Assembly (NCBI GenBank): GCA_031292655.1
Contig: JARLGO010000006.1
Location: 1-48,027 of the forward strand
Direction of reading: 5' to 3'
Source of the DNA: Geothrix sp.
Lineage (GTDB): Bacteria; Acidobacteriota; Holophagae; Holophagales; Holophagaceae
Length of the DNA stretch: 48,027 nucleotides
In this document: piece by piece, positions 31,905 to 40,321 of the stretch
Numbering within the stretch: position 1 is the first letter of the stretch
How the letters are laid out: the number at the start of each line of letters is the position of its first letter
The notes under the pieces: model-generated
The model's database searches: none
Told to the model about the DNA's origin: nothing
Seen by the model: the letters and a program-made list of their open reading frames with translations, nothing else
Made by a program: the position numbers and the translations under genes

Positions 31905-33533
31905 ATGCCTCATCCCCCCCGAAAACCATCCCCGCCCCGGATGAGGCGGATTCTTCAGCTCCTTGCGGGCCTGCTCGTCCTGGTTCCCCTGTCGCTCGGC
32001 GCCCAGGAGCCCGCGACCTCGCCCGCGCCCAGTGGGCACGGTTCCTACCTGGGTGTCCATGCGAAGCAGGACAAGGCTCAGACGGCGGACCACAGCAAGT
32101 TCAAGATCCTCCAGGGTCCTTTCAAGGACGGCGATGGATCTGCCGTCACCCGGGCCTGCCTCAGCTGCCACACCAAGGCCGCCCAGCAGGTCATGGCCAC
32201 CCAGCACTGGCAGTGGCGCGTCCCGGAGAACGGGCTCGAAGGCTATGGCAAGGCCACGCATCTGGTCAACAACTTCTGCATTTCCACCATCGGTGGCAAC
32301 ACCGCCTCCTGCGCCCGCTGCCATGCGGGTTATGGATACAAGGACAAGACCTTCGATTTCTCCAACCCCGAGAACGTCGACTGCCTCGTCTGCCATGACA
32401 CCACCGGCGACTATGAGAAAGTCGACGCCGGCATGCCCAATCCCGCCGTCCCGCTGGCCGATGTGGCCCAGAAAGTGGGCCGCCCCAACCTGAAGAACTG
32501 CGGCGTCTGCCACTTCTTCGGCGGCGGCGCCGACGCCACCAAGCATGGCGACCTGGATGACACCATCCTCACCGCCCCGCGGGCCGAGGATGTGCACATG
32601 TCCCAGCAGGGCGCGGGCATGTATTGCGTCGACTGCCATGCCTCCAACAGCCACCAGGTGGGGGGACCGGACTACGTGATCCCCGCCGACAAGCGTGAGC
32701 AGCCCAAGTATCCCGGCGAAGAAGTGTCCCGCATGGCCTGCTCGGCCTGCCACACCGAAGCGCCCCACAAGTCCTACATCCTGAACCGCCACTACCAGAA
32801 GGTGGCCTGCCAGACCTGCCACATCCCGGCCTTCGCCCGCGGCACCCTCGGCAGCAACCTCTGGTGGGATTGGTCCACTTCCGGCCGCCTGAAGGATGGC
32901 AAGCCGTACAAGGAAGAGGACGCCAACGGCTTCGAGATCTACAACAGCATGCACGGCGAGATGACCTGGGGCCGGAACGTGGTTCCAAACTACGTCTGGT
33001 ACAACGGCAACATGAAGTTCACCCGCCTGACGGATACCATCACGCCCCCCAAGACCGCCAATGACTCCTACGTCCTGAATCCGGTCGAGGGTTCCTACGC
33101 GGATCCCAATGCGAAGATCTGGCCCTTCAAGTTCCACGAAGGAAAGCAGCCCTATGACCCCGTCCTGAACAAGCTGATCGCCCCCTATACCGCCGGCCCG
33201 GCCGGATCGGGCGCCTTCTGGGGTGACTGGAAGTGGGAACCGGCCATCAAGATGGGCATGGCCACCGCGGGCCTCCCCTATAGCGGCAAGTACGATTTCG
33301 TCCGCACCACCATGCTGTGGCCCATCACCCACATGGTCGCCCCCAAGGAGCAGGCCCTCACCTGCACCGAGTGCCATTCCAAGAAGGGCCGGCTTGCCAA
33401 TGTCCCGGGCTTCTACCTCATCGGTCGTGACCGCGGCAAAGGCGTCGATTTCATCGGCTTCGCCGTCATCATCCTGACCATCCTCGGCGTGGGTATCCAC
33501 GGCGTCATCCGCTACCTTCACGGGCGCCACTAG
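31905..33533 (+). CDS. Octahaem c-type cytochrome, tetrathionate-reductase (OTR) type
   Basis: This 542-residue protein has exactly eight CxxCH motifs: CLSCH (85), CARCH (136), CLVCH (160), CGVCH (199), CVDCH (241), CSACH (279), CQTCH (302) and CTECH near 485. The opening DHSKFKILQGPFKDG and the motif spacing fit the OTR family, which reduces tetrathionate, nitrite or hydroxylamine in vitro. A signal segment (about 14-33) and a C-terminal membrane helix (FIGFAVIILTILGVGIHGVI) anchor it, unlike the soluble Shewanella enzyme. RBS CAGGAG precedes the ATG. The physiological substrate is unknown. Confidence 0.9.
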   Translation: MPHPPRKPSPPRMRRILQLLAGLLVLVPLSLGAQEPATSPAPSGHGSYLGVHAKQDKAQTADHSKFKILQGPFKDGDGSAVTRACLSCHTKAAQQVMATQHWQWRVPENGLEGYGKATHLVNNFCISTIGGNTASCARCHAGYGYKDKTFDFSNPENVDCLVCHDTTGDYEKVDAGMPNPAVPLADVAQKVGRPNLKNCGVCHFFGGGADATKHGDLDDTILTAPRAEDVHMSQQGAGMYCVDCHASNSHQVGGPDYVIPADKREQPKYPGEEVSRMACSACHTEAPHKSYILNRHYQKVACQTCHIPAFARGTLGSNLWWDWSTSGRLKDGKPYKEEDANGFEIYNSMHGEMTWGRNVVPNYVWYNGNMKFTRLTDTITPPKTANDSYVLNPVEGSYADPNAKIWPFKFHEGKQPYDPVLNKLIAPYTAGPAGSGAFWGDWKWEPAIKMGMATAGLPYSGKYDFVRTTMLWPITHMVAPKEQALTCTECHSKKGRLANVPGFYLIGRDRGKGVDFIGFAVIILTILGVGIHGVIRYLHGRH

Positions 33534-33541
33534 GAGGCATC

Positions 33542-34168
33542 ATGCGACGCGTTGTCCTGTATGAAAAGTTCGAGCGTTTCTGGCACTGGGCCCAGGCCCT
33601 GATCATCATCACCATGATGCTGACGGGCTTTGAGATCCGGGGTCTCATGCCCCACATCTTCGGCTTCCAGCGGGCCGTCACGGTCCACAATGTCCTGGCC
33701 GTGGCCCTGGTGACCCTCATCGTCTTCGCCATCTTCTGGCACATCACCACGGGCGAATGGCGCCAGTACATCCCGACCCGGAAGTTCCTCAAGGAGATGG
33801 TGGCCTTCTACCTCACCGACATCTTCAAGGGGGCTCCCCACCCGGTGAAGAAGCACCGGATGGCCAAGTTGAATCCCCTGCAGCGCCTGGCCTACCTGGG
33901 CTTCAAGGTCATGATCATCCCGGTGCAGGTCACCACCGGCGCCCTCTTCTACTACTACCCGAACCTGCAGCACGCCTATGGCTGGTCTCCCTCCGCCCTC
34001 TGGTTCATCGCCGTGGTGCACGTCCTCGGCGCCTTCGGCCTGGTGGCCTTCCTGTTCGGGCACATCTACCTGACGACCACCGGCCACACACCCACGACCA
34101 ACATCAAGGCGATGATCCTGGGATGGGAAGACCTCGAAGATGAGGATTACTACGACGAGAACGCGTAG
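33542..34168 (+). CDS. Di-haem cytochrome b membrane subunit
   Basis: This 208-residue integral membrane protein has four hydrophobic helices and conserved histidines (FERFWHWAQ, VTVHNVLAV, FWHITTG, VVHVLG, GHIYLTTTGH) for b-type haems. It resembles the cytochrome b561/thiosulfate reductase gamma group. It starts 8 bases after the octahaem gene (AGGAGG between). It probably passes electrons from menaquinol to the octahaem protein, giving a complete quinone-to-periplasm route. Confidence 0.88.
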   Translation: MRRVVLYEKFERFWHWAQALIIITMMLTGFEIRGLMPHIFGFQRAVTVHNVLAVALVTLIVFAIFWHITTGEWRQYIPTRKFLKEMVAFYLTDIFKGAPHPVKKHRMAKLNPLQRLAYLGFKVMIIPVQVTTGALFYYYPNLQHAYGWSPSALWFIAVVHVLGAFGLVAFLFGHIYLTTTGHTPTTNIKAMILGWEDLEDEDYYDENA

Positions 34169-34208
34169 CTCCGGGTCTACCCAGCCACCATCGGAATTCC
34201 ATGTTTTT

Positions 34209-34232
34209 CGGGGGCCCCATCCTGGGGCTCCC
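34209..34232 (+). terminator. Terminator after the electron-transfer operon
   Basis: GGGGGCCCCA and TGGGGCTCCC pair with one mismatch around a very short loop, 40 bases after the cytochrome b stop. Confidence 0.5.
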
Positions 34233-34310
34233 GCCCTGTACGGCCGGGAAATCTGCCGAAAAACCATGGCGCGTTTTGGGCATAAGCTCATAATTGACTA
34301 AGAGGTGTCC

Positions 34311-35063
34311 ATGCCCCGCCCTTTCTGCTGCAAGAAGGTCCAGGCTTTGCCCGCCTGCCGCATCTTCAAGCCCCAGGGCATCCCCCTTTCCCAGCTAAAC
34401 GAGATCGTCCTCTCTCTGGAGGAACTGGAGGCCCTGCGCCTGGCTCACGGGATGGGGCTCTACCAGCAGGACGCCGCCGAGTGGATGGCCATCTCCCGCC
34501 AGACCTTCGGGCGGCTGCTGGATGGGGCCCACCGGAAGGTCACCCGGGCCCTGGTCGAAGGCCAGGCCTTGAGGATCGAGGGCGGCCCCTCCCGCCTGAA
34601 CCCGTCGGAGGAGGGGGCGGCCTCCTCAAACCGCCCATCCACCCAAGGAGATCCCATGAAAATCGCCATTCCCACCATGGACGAGCAGACCCTGTCCGCC
34701 CACTTCGGCCGCAGCAAGGCCTTCCTCGTGTTCGACATCGAAAACGGCCAGATCCGCCACCGCGAGGTCCGCCCCAACGTCCATGGCCATCAGGCCCACG
34801 GTCATCAGGAACACGGGCACGCCGGACATGGCCAAGGACACGGCCATCACGATCACGGCGGCTTCACCGCCCTGCTCCACGACTGCTCCGTGGTCCTCAG
34901 CCGGGGCATGGGCGCGGGCGCCTGGAATGCCCTGAGAAGCGCCGGGATGAAGGTCTACCTGATCCAGCAGGCCGTCTCCGCCGAGGAGGCCGTGGCCCTG
35001 TTCCTGGCCGGTGGGCTCACGGAAAGCGAGGAAGGGATCTGCCGGGCCCACGTCCACGCCTGA
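34311..35063 (+). CDS. DUF134 - NifX-type fusion with His-rich loop
   Basis: This is a 250-residue protein. Residues 1-90 are a DUF134/UPF0251 domain (PFCCKKVQALPACRIFKPQG, then a helix-turn-helix around YQQDAAEWMAISRQTFGRLL). Residues 116-250 are a dinitrogenase iron-molybdenum cofactor-type domain (MKIAIPTMDEQTLSAHFGRSKAF). It carries an inserted His/Gly/Asp run (about residues 155-185) that should bind metal ions. Start ATG 34311 follows AAGAGG. An internal AAGGAG followed by ATG 34656 could give the C-terminal domain alone (135 residues). The linker reads like translated intergenic sequence, so this looks like a fusion of two formerly separate genes. Confidence 0.85.
   Translation: MPRPFCCKKVQALPACRIFKPQGIPLSQLNEIVLSLEELEALRLAHGMGLYQQDAAEWMAISRQTFGRLLDGAHRKVTRALVEGQALRIEGGPSRLNPSEEGAASSNRPSTQGDPMKIAIPTMDEQTLSAHFGRSKAFLVFDIENGQIRHREVRPNVHGHQAHGHQEHGHAGHGQGHGHHDHGGFTALLHDCSVVLSRGMGAGAWNALRSAGMKVYLIQQAVSAEEAVALFLAGGLTESEEGICRAHVHA
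34656..35063 (+). other. Possible internal start giving the NifX-type domain alone
   Basis: AAGGAG lies 6 bases before an in-frame ATG at 34656, a ribosome-binding site as strong as those of real genes nearby. The 135-residue product would match the usual size of stand-alone proteins of that family. Confidence 0.5.
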
Positions 35064-35129
35064 TCCCCAGGAGACAGCCCATCCGCATCGGGCCCATCCC
35101 GGGCCCGGTGTCGGAGGCCCAGTCTTGAT

Positions 35130-36203
35130 TCAATGAATTGACGTGTAGGCCAGGCCACCGTCCGGAGCGAGGAAGACGGCCTCGGTATCGAGGAGCCCCA
35201 CCAGGCGATGGCCCTGGTCCAGGGAGGTGGGCAGCCACTCCACGGTGCCCCTCGCGAGATCGAACCGGGCCAGGAGGAGCCCCTTCGAGTCCGGCGCACC
35301 ACAGGAGCGGACTTGCTTCGGCGTGAAGACACCGAAGATCACGTCGCGGCCGGCCCAGGAGAGCATGGGACCGCGGCCGACGGGCCCGAGCACGGCGTGG
35401 TCAGAGGTGGCGTTCCGGGAAGTGAAGAAGAGCTGCCCGGGATCCTTCGGCCCTTTAATCGGGTCGAGCACCGTGAGGGCCAGGCTGGCGCCTTCCGCGA
35501 TGTAGATCGAATCGTCGGCCCCCAGAGCCATGCGGTTGATGGGCACCCGCAGAGGCTCGGTGGCGGCTTCCTTGACCTCGTTCTTGTCCCCGAAGGTCCA
35601 GAGGAGGGCGCCCGTCTTGAGGTCCCGCTTTTCCAGGTAGGGCTTCAGGGTGCGGTAGAGGAGGAGGATGCCGTCCCGCGCCACGGCCATGTCCTCCACG
35701 GGGCCCGGAATGGGAAGGATGTTCACCGGGGCCCCCTCCTTGCCGAGGACGGCCAGCCGGCCCTCGCAGACCATCCAGACTCGGTTGTAGGAGTCCAGCA
35801 CCCAGCGTTCGGGCACGGCGGTGCATTGGGAGGGGGTTGCCGAAGCGCCCTGCGAGGCGGGTTTGGCGGAAGCAGACGAAACCCGCTGGTGGTTGGGAAT
35901 CCCATAGAGGGTGGCCGCCGCGGCACTGTAGTCGGACACGACCTTCGGCGGGGCCGCCGAGAGCTTTGCCGCCGCTGATTTCTGGTCCGCCGGCAGGGCC
36001 ACCGGGAGAGAGGCCAGGAGACCGCCCCCCTTCATCCACGTGCGGAGGGAGCGGGCGGCGGGATCAAAGAACATGAAGGACCCGTCCACTTCCTGGAAGG
36101 CCCAGCCGGAGGCGTGTTTGCCCGCGTCCCAGCCCTGGGCGCGAAGTGGCGTGGCAGCGGCCGCACCGATGATCATGAGGACGACGAGGAATAGATGACT
36201 CAT
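35130..36203 (-). CDS. Secreted hypothetical protein, propeller-like
   Basis: This 357-residue protein has a signal peptide (LFLVVLMIIGAAAATPLRAQG). Repeated short strand motifs with aspartates follow (VEDMAVARDGILLLYR, MALGADDSIYIAEGASLAL, LLDTEAVFLAPDGGLAY), as in NHL/WD-like beta-propellers. Residues about 95-125 are a Ser/Ala-rich linker. No enzyme motif is seen. It stands alone on the minus strand. Location is periplasmic or outer membrane; function unknown. Confidence 0.7.
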   Translation of the reverse strand: MSHLFLVVLMIIGAAAATPLRAQGWDAGKHASGWAFQEVDGSFMFFDPAARSLRTWMKGGGLLASLPVALPADQKSAAAKLSAAPPKVVSDYSAAAATLYGIPNHQRVSSASAKPASQGASATPSQCTAVPERWVLDSYNRVWMVCEGRLAVLGKEGAPVNILPIPGPVEDMAVARDGILLLYRTLKPYLEKRDLKTGALLWTFGDKNEVKEAATEPLRVPINRMALGADDSIYIAEGASLALTVLDPIKGPKDPGQLFFTSRNATSDHAVLGPVGRGPMLSWAGRDVIFGVFTPKQVRSCGAPDSKGLLLARFDLARGTVEWLPTSLDQGHRLVGLLDTEAVFLAPDGGLAYTSIH

Positions 36204-36466
36204 TTATCACCTGCCTATATTTTATTATGCAAATAGACGCCTTCAGTTGAATGCCGAAGGCTGTGATCCAAGGCACGACATGGACCATGGACCTTCGTAT
36301 CCATTGATGTGAAAAGGCTAAGCAGGCCCTTGTCGGGGTGATCAGGCGGCGTGGACGCGAAGGGAGGAACCGACCTGAGCATCGGGCCAGGGATCGACAA
36401 GGCGCTCGCAAAAATCCTGGCAACCACCTGCTGGACAAAGGCTTGGCCCGCGCCCAGCATGGACTC
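36204..36466. other. Divergent regulatory gap, no gene seen
   Basis: AT-rich stretch (TATTTTATTATGCAAATAG near 36214) upstream of the secreted protein gene, suitable as its promoter. An in-frame extension of the NtrC-type gene to 36338 is open but looks non-coding. Confidence 0.4.
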
Positions 36467-37846
36467 ATGCGCGCCCCCACAACGATCCTCCTGGTGGACG
36501 ACGAGCCGGGCATCCGGCGGTCCCTGGGCGAAGCCCTGAAGGACGAGGGCCATCACGTGGTGAAGGCGGAACGCGGCGAACAGGCCATCGACCTGCTGCA
36601 CAACCCGGACGGGGAAGGAATCCAGCTCATGCTCCTGGATGTCTGGCTCCCGGGGCAGGACGGCCTCGAGACCCTGAAGCAGGCCAAGCAGATCCGCCCC
36701 GAACTGCCCGTGGTGATGATCTCGGGCCACGCCAGCATCGACACGGCCATGCAGGCCACCAAGCTCGGGGCCTTCGACTTCCTCGAGAAGCCCATCGATC
36801 TCGACCGGCTCCTCCTGGTGGTGGGCAATGCCCTGCGCCAGTCGCGGCTGGAGCAGGAGAACCAGCGCCTCCTCGCCGAGGTGGAGGGGGGCCGCTTCTT
36901 CCTGGCGGACAGCCCCGCCATGAAACGGCTCATGGCCGATGTGGCACTGGTGGCGCCCACGGAGGGCCGCGTCCTCCTCACCGGCGAGAACGGCAGCGGC
37001 AAGGAGGAGGTGGCCCGCCTCATCCACATGCAGAGCTCACGGAGGGGGGCCCCCTTCGTCGAAGTGAACTGCGCGGCCATTCCCGAGGAACTCATTGAAA
37101 GCGAGCTGTTCGGTCACCAGAAGGGGGCCTTCACCGGCGCCGTGCGCGACCAGAAGGGCAAGTTCCGCGAGGCGGACGGCGGCACCCTCTTCCTCGATGA
37201 AGTGGGCGACATGTCGCTCAAGACCCAGGCCAAGGTCCTACGCGCCCTCCAGGAGGGCCGGGTGGAGCCCGTGGGCGGGGGCGGCACCGTGGGCGTGGAT
37301 GTGCGGGTCATCACGGCCACCAACAAGGATCTGGCCGGCGAGATCACCCGGGGGCGCTTCCGGGAAGACCTCTACTTCCGCCTCGCGGTGGTGCCCCTGC
37401 GCGTCCCGCCCCTGCGGGAGCGCCCCGAGGACATCCTGCCCCTGGCCGAGGCCTTCATCACCCGCATCGCCCACCAGTACGGCCGCCCGCCCAGGCACCT
37501 CGGGCCCGAGGCCAAGGACACCCTGCTGCGCCACGACTGGCCCGGCAACGTGCGCGAGTTGAAGAACCTCATGGAGCGGGCCGTCATCCTGGGCCGCGGC
37601 AGCGAGATCGGTCCTCGCGACCTGGGTCCCCTGGCCGCCCGCCATCTCGCGGAGCAGGACCCCTTCTCCTTCCCCGAATTCGCCAGCCTCAAGGACGCCA
37701 AGGACTGGTTTGAGTCCCAGTACCTCCAGCGCGAGTTGCGCCTCCAGAACGGCAACATGACCCGCGTGGCCGAGCGGGTGGGCATGGACCGCTCCAACCT
37801 CTACAAGCGCCTCAAGACCCTGGGCATCGAGCCCCGGGAAAGCTGA
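36467..37846 (+). CDS. NtrC-family sigma-54-dependent response regulator
   Basis: This is a 459-residue protein. The receiver domain (1-120) has DDE, phospho-acceptor D in LLDVWLPG (about 55) and K in EKP. The AAA+ domain has GENGSGKE as Walker A, GAFTGA for sigma-54 contact and EVGDMSL after the Walker B region. The C-terminal Fis-type helix-turn-helix ends MTRVAERVGMDRSNLYKRLKTLG. Promoters with -24/-12 elements should be its targets; none was found with confidence in this window. A MerR-type gene follows after 4 bases. No histidine kinase gene adjoins. Confidence 0.93.
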   Translation: MRAPTTILLVDDEPGIRRSLGEALKDEGHHVVKAERGEQAIDLLHNPDGEGIQLMLLDVWLPGQDGLETLKQAKQIRPELPVVMISGHASIDTAMQATKLGAFDFLEKPIDLDRLLLVVGNALRQSRLEQENQRLLAEVEGGRFFLADSPAMKRLMADVALVAPTEGRVLLTGENGSGKEEVARLIHMQSSRRGAPFVEVNCAAIPEELIESELFGHQKGAFTGAVRDQKGKFREADGGTLFLDEVGDMSLKTQAKVLRALQEGRVEPVGGGGTVGVDVRVITATNKDLAGEITRGRFREDLYFRLAVVPLRVPPLRERPEDILPLAEAFITRIAHQYGRPPRHLGPEAKDTLLRHDWPGNVRELKNLMERAVILGRGSEIGPRDLGPLAARHLAEQDPFSFPEFASLKDAKDWFESQYLQRELRLQNGNMTRVAERVGMDRSNLYKRLKTLGIEPRES

Positions 37847-37850
37847 ACCT

Positions 37851-38255
37851 ATGACGGATCGCCGGTGGTTCAAAATTGGTGAAGCGGCCCAGTTGGTCGG
37901 TGTCAGCCCCAAGGACCTGCGCTACTGGGAAGATGTCATTCCCGACATCAAGCCCCGGCGCAGCAAGGGCAACCTGCGGTACTACCATGTGGACGAGCTG
38001 CCGCGCCTGAAGCGCATCAAGGGTTGGCTGGCGGAAGGCCTCACGGTGGCCGATTGCGCCGAGCTGCTGGCCCACGGGCACCTGGTTCAGCGCCTCGACC
38101 TGGGCCTCGAAGCAGAGGAGCTGCCGGCCCCCCCGATCCAGAAGGTCAAGTCCCCCTTCCCCAGGCTCCTCCGCACCAGCTCTGACCTGCAACCCATCCT
38201 GAAGTCCGTGCGGGCCCTCTACGAACGCCTATCCGCGCCACCAAAGAGCTCCTAA
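37851..38255 (+). CDS. MerR-type helix-turn-helix regulator
   Basis: This 134-residue protein begins WFKIGEAAQLVGVSPKDLRYWEDVIPDIKPRRSKGNLRYYHVDELPRL, the MerR winged-helix with its R-Y-W-E turn. The remainder is a helical tail without the usual cysteines of metal sensors. It starts 4 bases after the NtrC-type gene, so both are probably one transcript. The stop codon lies inside the left arm of a terminal inverted repeat. Confidence 0.9.
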   Translation: MTDRRWFKIGEAAQLVGVSPKDLRYWEDVIPDIKPRRSKGNLRYYHVDELPRLKRIKGWLAEGLTVADCAELLAHGHLVQRLDLGLEAEELPAPPIQKVKSPFPRLLRTSSDLQPILKSVRALYERLSAPPKSS

Positions 38256-38636
38256 CCGCACCCGACGGTGCCGCGATGAAGCCAGCCAGGATGCACCGCA
38301 AGGAAGGGCCCGCAGGGCAACGTGGCTCGTTGTCAAAGGGACCTGACGCCGCGGGGCGCCCGGCCGGCTTCATCCCTCCGGGCGAGGGGCGGCGGGGAGG
38401 CTCCGCCTCCGCGAACGCCAGTGAGCGGGAGGGCCCTGCGGGGCAGGGCCCGTCAGGCGGAGGGCGATCCAGCGTCACCTCCAGCGATCGCGGCGCAGTG
38501 CGCCGCTCCTGCTCGCCTCCGGCTCGCAGAGCTGGAGCCTCCGTCGCGCGTAGTGCCTGCTACGCTTTGACTCGCGTTCCTCGCCTCGCTCGCCCGGCAC
38601 CCCTCGCGCGGCGATGTGGGGTGCGGTTAGGAGCTC
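38246..38636. mobile_element. 391-bp MITE-like element with 18-bp terminal inverted repeats
   Basis: GAGCTCCTAACCGCACCC at 38246-38263 is the exact reverse complement of 38619-38636. The interior is GC-rich, has several nested hairpins (for example GGAGGCTCCGCCTCC near 38395) and no supported gene. Open frames in it have no recognisable domain. No target duplication is clear. The left end overlaps the stop codon of the MerR gene. Confidence 0.6.
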
Positions 38637-38681
38637 ATTGCCTTGACCTGAGTGCCCAGCCGTTCTACAGTCAAAGGTTCA

Positions 38682-38757
<76 letters not shown>

Positions 38758-38758
<1 letters not shown>

Positions 38759-38801
38759 AAACACCAGAAGGGCCCTCGCAAGAGGGCCTTTCTGGTGTTT
38801 T
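38758..38801 (+). terminator. Strong terminator after tRNA-Pro
   Basis: A 20-bp stem with one G-U pair and GCAA tetraloop, flanked by AAAA and TTTT, directly follows the CCA end. Confidence 0.85.
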
Positions 38802-39094
38802 GACCCATTGTTTCGAGAGGATTCGAACCTCCGAGTGGGATCGTGGAGACAGCGCGGGGCGCTGTCGGAGCGAGACCGGGGACGGCGAAGCCGGACCAGT
38901 TCGAATCCCGCCCCGGTGGGACGGCGCCAAATACGGAGAACACCCCGGGGTGGAGCCTCTGTGGCGCTGGAACAAGACCGGCGGCTGGCAAGGCCAGACG
39001 CGGTTCGAATCCCGCTCCGATGTGGCGGCGCTGAATACGGAGCATGGCCCGCCCCACCCCGGCATGCTGCTCCGCCAGACGCCCCTGGCGACCC
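38802..39094. repeat. tRNA-derived repeat debris downstream of tRNA-Pro
   Basis: 38814-38834 is the exact reverse complement of 38729-38749, 21 bases of the tRNA T-arm. Two direct units follow, each with GTTCGAATCCCG (38899 and 39003, 104 bases apart), then a C or T, CCG, and later AATACGGAG. A GACAGCGC/GCGCTGTC hairpin is near 38850. No gene is supported; frames here are not protein-like. Confidence 0.7.
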
Positions 39095-39123
39095 AAAAAA
39101 GAAGGGGCCGACGGCCCCTTCTT
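39095..39123 (-). terminator. Terminator of the HU gene
   Basis: GAAGGGGCC pairs with GGCCCCTTC around GAC; read on the minus strand it is followed by a T-run (AAAAAA on the plus strand). It ends 19 bases from the HU stop. Confidence 0.8.
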
Positions 39124-39141
39124 CTCATGGCATTTACGAGA

Positions 39142-39456
39142 CTACTTCTTCTTCGCGACCTTCTTCGGGGCGGCCTTCTTCGCGGCCTTGGCGGCCTTCG
39201 AGGCCTTGAAGCTCATGGACTTCGAGGCGGCGATCTTGATGGGGGCGCCGGTCTGGGGATTGCGGCCCGTGCGGGCCTTGCGGGTCTTCTGGCTGAAGGT
39301 GCCGAAGCCGACCAGCGTCACCTTCCCGCCCTTGCCGACATGGCCGGCGATGGATTCGAGGAGGCAGCCGATGGCAGCAGCGGCGGCGGCCTTGGTGATG
39401 TCGGCAGTCTTGGCGACGGCTTCGACGAGTTCAGCCTTGGTGAGGTTCTCGGCCAT
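39142..39456 (-). CDS. HU family nucleoid protein with lysine-rich tail
   Basis: This 104-residue protein begins with the HU fold (LTKAELVEAVAKTADITKAAAAAAIGCLLES). It contains GFGTFSQKTRKARTGRNPQTGAPIKI, the DNA-binding arm. It ends in an Ala/Lys-rich tail (AKAAKKAAPKKVAKKK) resembling histone H1, as in several high-GC bacteria. It compacts DNA. It has its own terminator and an AT-rich upstream region. This is probably the housekeeping HU, in contrast to the tail-less island copy at 21246. Confidence 0.92.
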   Translation of the reverse strand: MAENLTKAELVEAVAKTADITKAAAAAAIGCLLESIAGHVGKGGKVTLVGFGTFSQKTRKARTGRNPQTGAPIKIAASKSMSFKASKAAKAAKKAAPKKVAKKK

Positions 39457-39535
39457 GTGGTTGGCCTCCTGTATGAAAGCGCCGACGGGCGCTGAGTGAT
39501 GTACCGCTTGGATCTTGCCTCAAATCTGAAACAGA

Positions 39536-39718
39536 TCAAGCAAAGATAATCGTTATTTTTTTTTGCCGCACCCGCTTCTTCTCCAGGATCTGCGCGGCAT
39601 CGGGGATCCCGACCCCAGGGGACGATGCGGCCCGCTCCTGGATCCACCCTGGCTCCAGGACCCCGGAAATGAAGCCCCGGCGGGCCTTCCAGAGCCGGAC
39701 CAGCCCTTGGCCCCCCAT
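39536..39718 (-). CDS. Possible 60-residue protein after mobA
   Basis: The frame reads MGGQGLVRLWKARRGFISGV and later VGIPDAAQILEKKRVRQKK, with the GC-rich third positions seen in real genes of this region. There is no clear ribosome-binding site. It starts 34 bases after the mobA stop, on the same strand. It may be a small real gene or the remnant of a third molybdenum-cofactor gene; no family is recognised. Confidence 0.3.
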   Translation of the reverse strand: MGGQGLVRLWKARRGFISGVLEPGWIQERAASSPGVGIPDAAQILEKKRVRQKKITIIFA

Positions 39719-39751
39719 GCAGGTGCGCGGTCAGGCAGGGGGTTCCGTCGG

Positions 39752-40321
39752 TCAGGCGTCCTCGTCCTCGAAGGCCTTGCGGGCCTCTGGGGTATCCACA
39801 TCGCGCCAGCCGGGGAGGGCGTTGTCCAGGATGCAGTGGGGCAGGGACTCGGCCAGGGCCCGGAGAGACTGTGCCTGGGAGTCGGCCAGGGCCGAGCGGA
39901 GACCGTGGGGCAGCAGGCCCCCGAGGGGCTGGAGGTATCCATCCCGCCTCCCGATGACCCAATGGCGCTGCCCGGGGTCCGCCGCCTGGGCGAGGGCCAC
40001 CCAGGATCGGAAGTCCTCGTTCCGCCAGCGCACCTGGTCGCAGGCGACGACCCACCACAGGTCCACGGTGGGCGCCGGCGCCGCGGCCCAGTGTTTGAGG
40101 GCCACGGCGGGTCCCCGGCGGGGATCATCCATCACGGGCAGGTCCGGACGATCCGAGAGGGCCTCCCCCAGGACTTGCACGGGTCCATCCGGGAACACGG
40201 ATTGGAACACCGCGACCAGGTAGCTGCCCCAGGTGGTCCCGGAAGGGTGCCGCAGGTCATGCTTGGGTGCGCCCATGCGGGCGCCCCGGCCGCCGGTGAG
40301 GAGCAGCAACCCGACCTTCAT
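39752..40321 (-). CDS. mobA: Molybdenum cofactor guanylyltransferase (MobA-like)
   Basis: This 189-residue nucleotidyltransferase has LLLLTGGRGARMGAPKHDL, the MobA/GT-A nucleotide-binding loop with GG-x-x-x-RMG, and WWVVACDQVRW with the metal-binding aspartate. The enzyme joins GMP to molybdopterin. Start ATG 40321 overlaps the moaA stop as ATGA, so the two are co-translated. The sequence is more divergent than typical MobA (HDLRHPSGTTW in place of the usual lysine-containing segment); the related MobA-like CoxI types remain possible. Confidence 0.82.
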   Translation of the reverse strand: MKVGLLLLTGGRGARMGAPKHDLRHPSGTTWGSYLVAVFQSVFPDGPVQVLGEALSDRPDLPVMDDPRRGPAVALKHWAAAPAPTVDLWWVVACDQVRWRNEDFRSWVALAQAADPGQRHWVIGRRDGYLQPLGGLLPHGLRSALADSQAQSLRALAESLPHCILDNALPGWRDVDTPEARKAFEDEDA

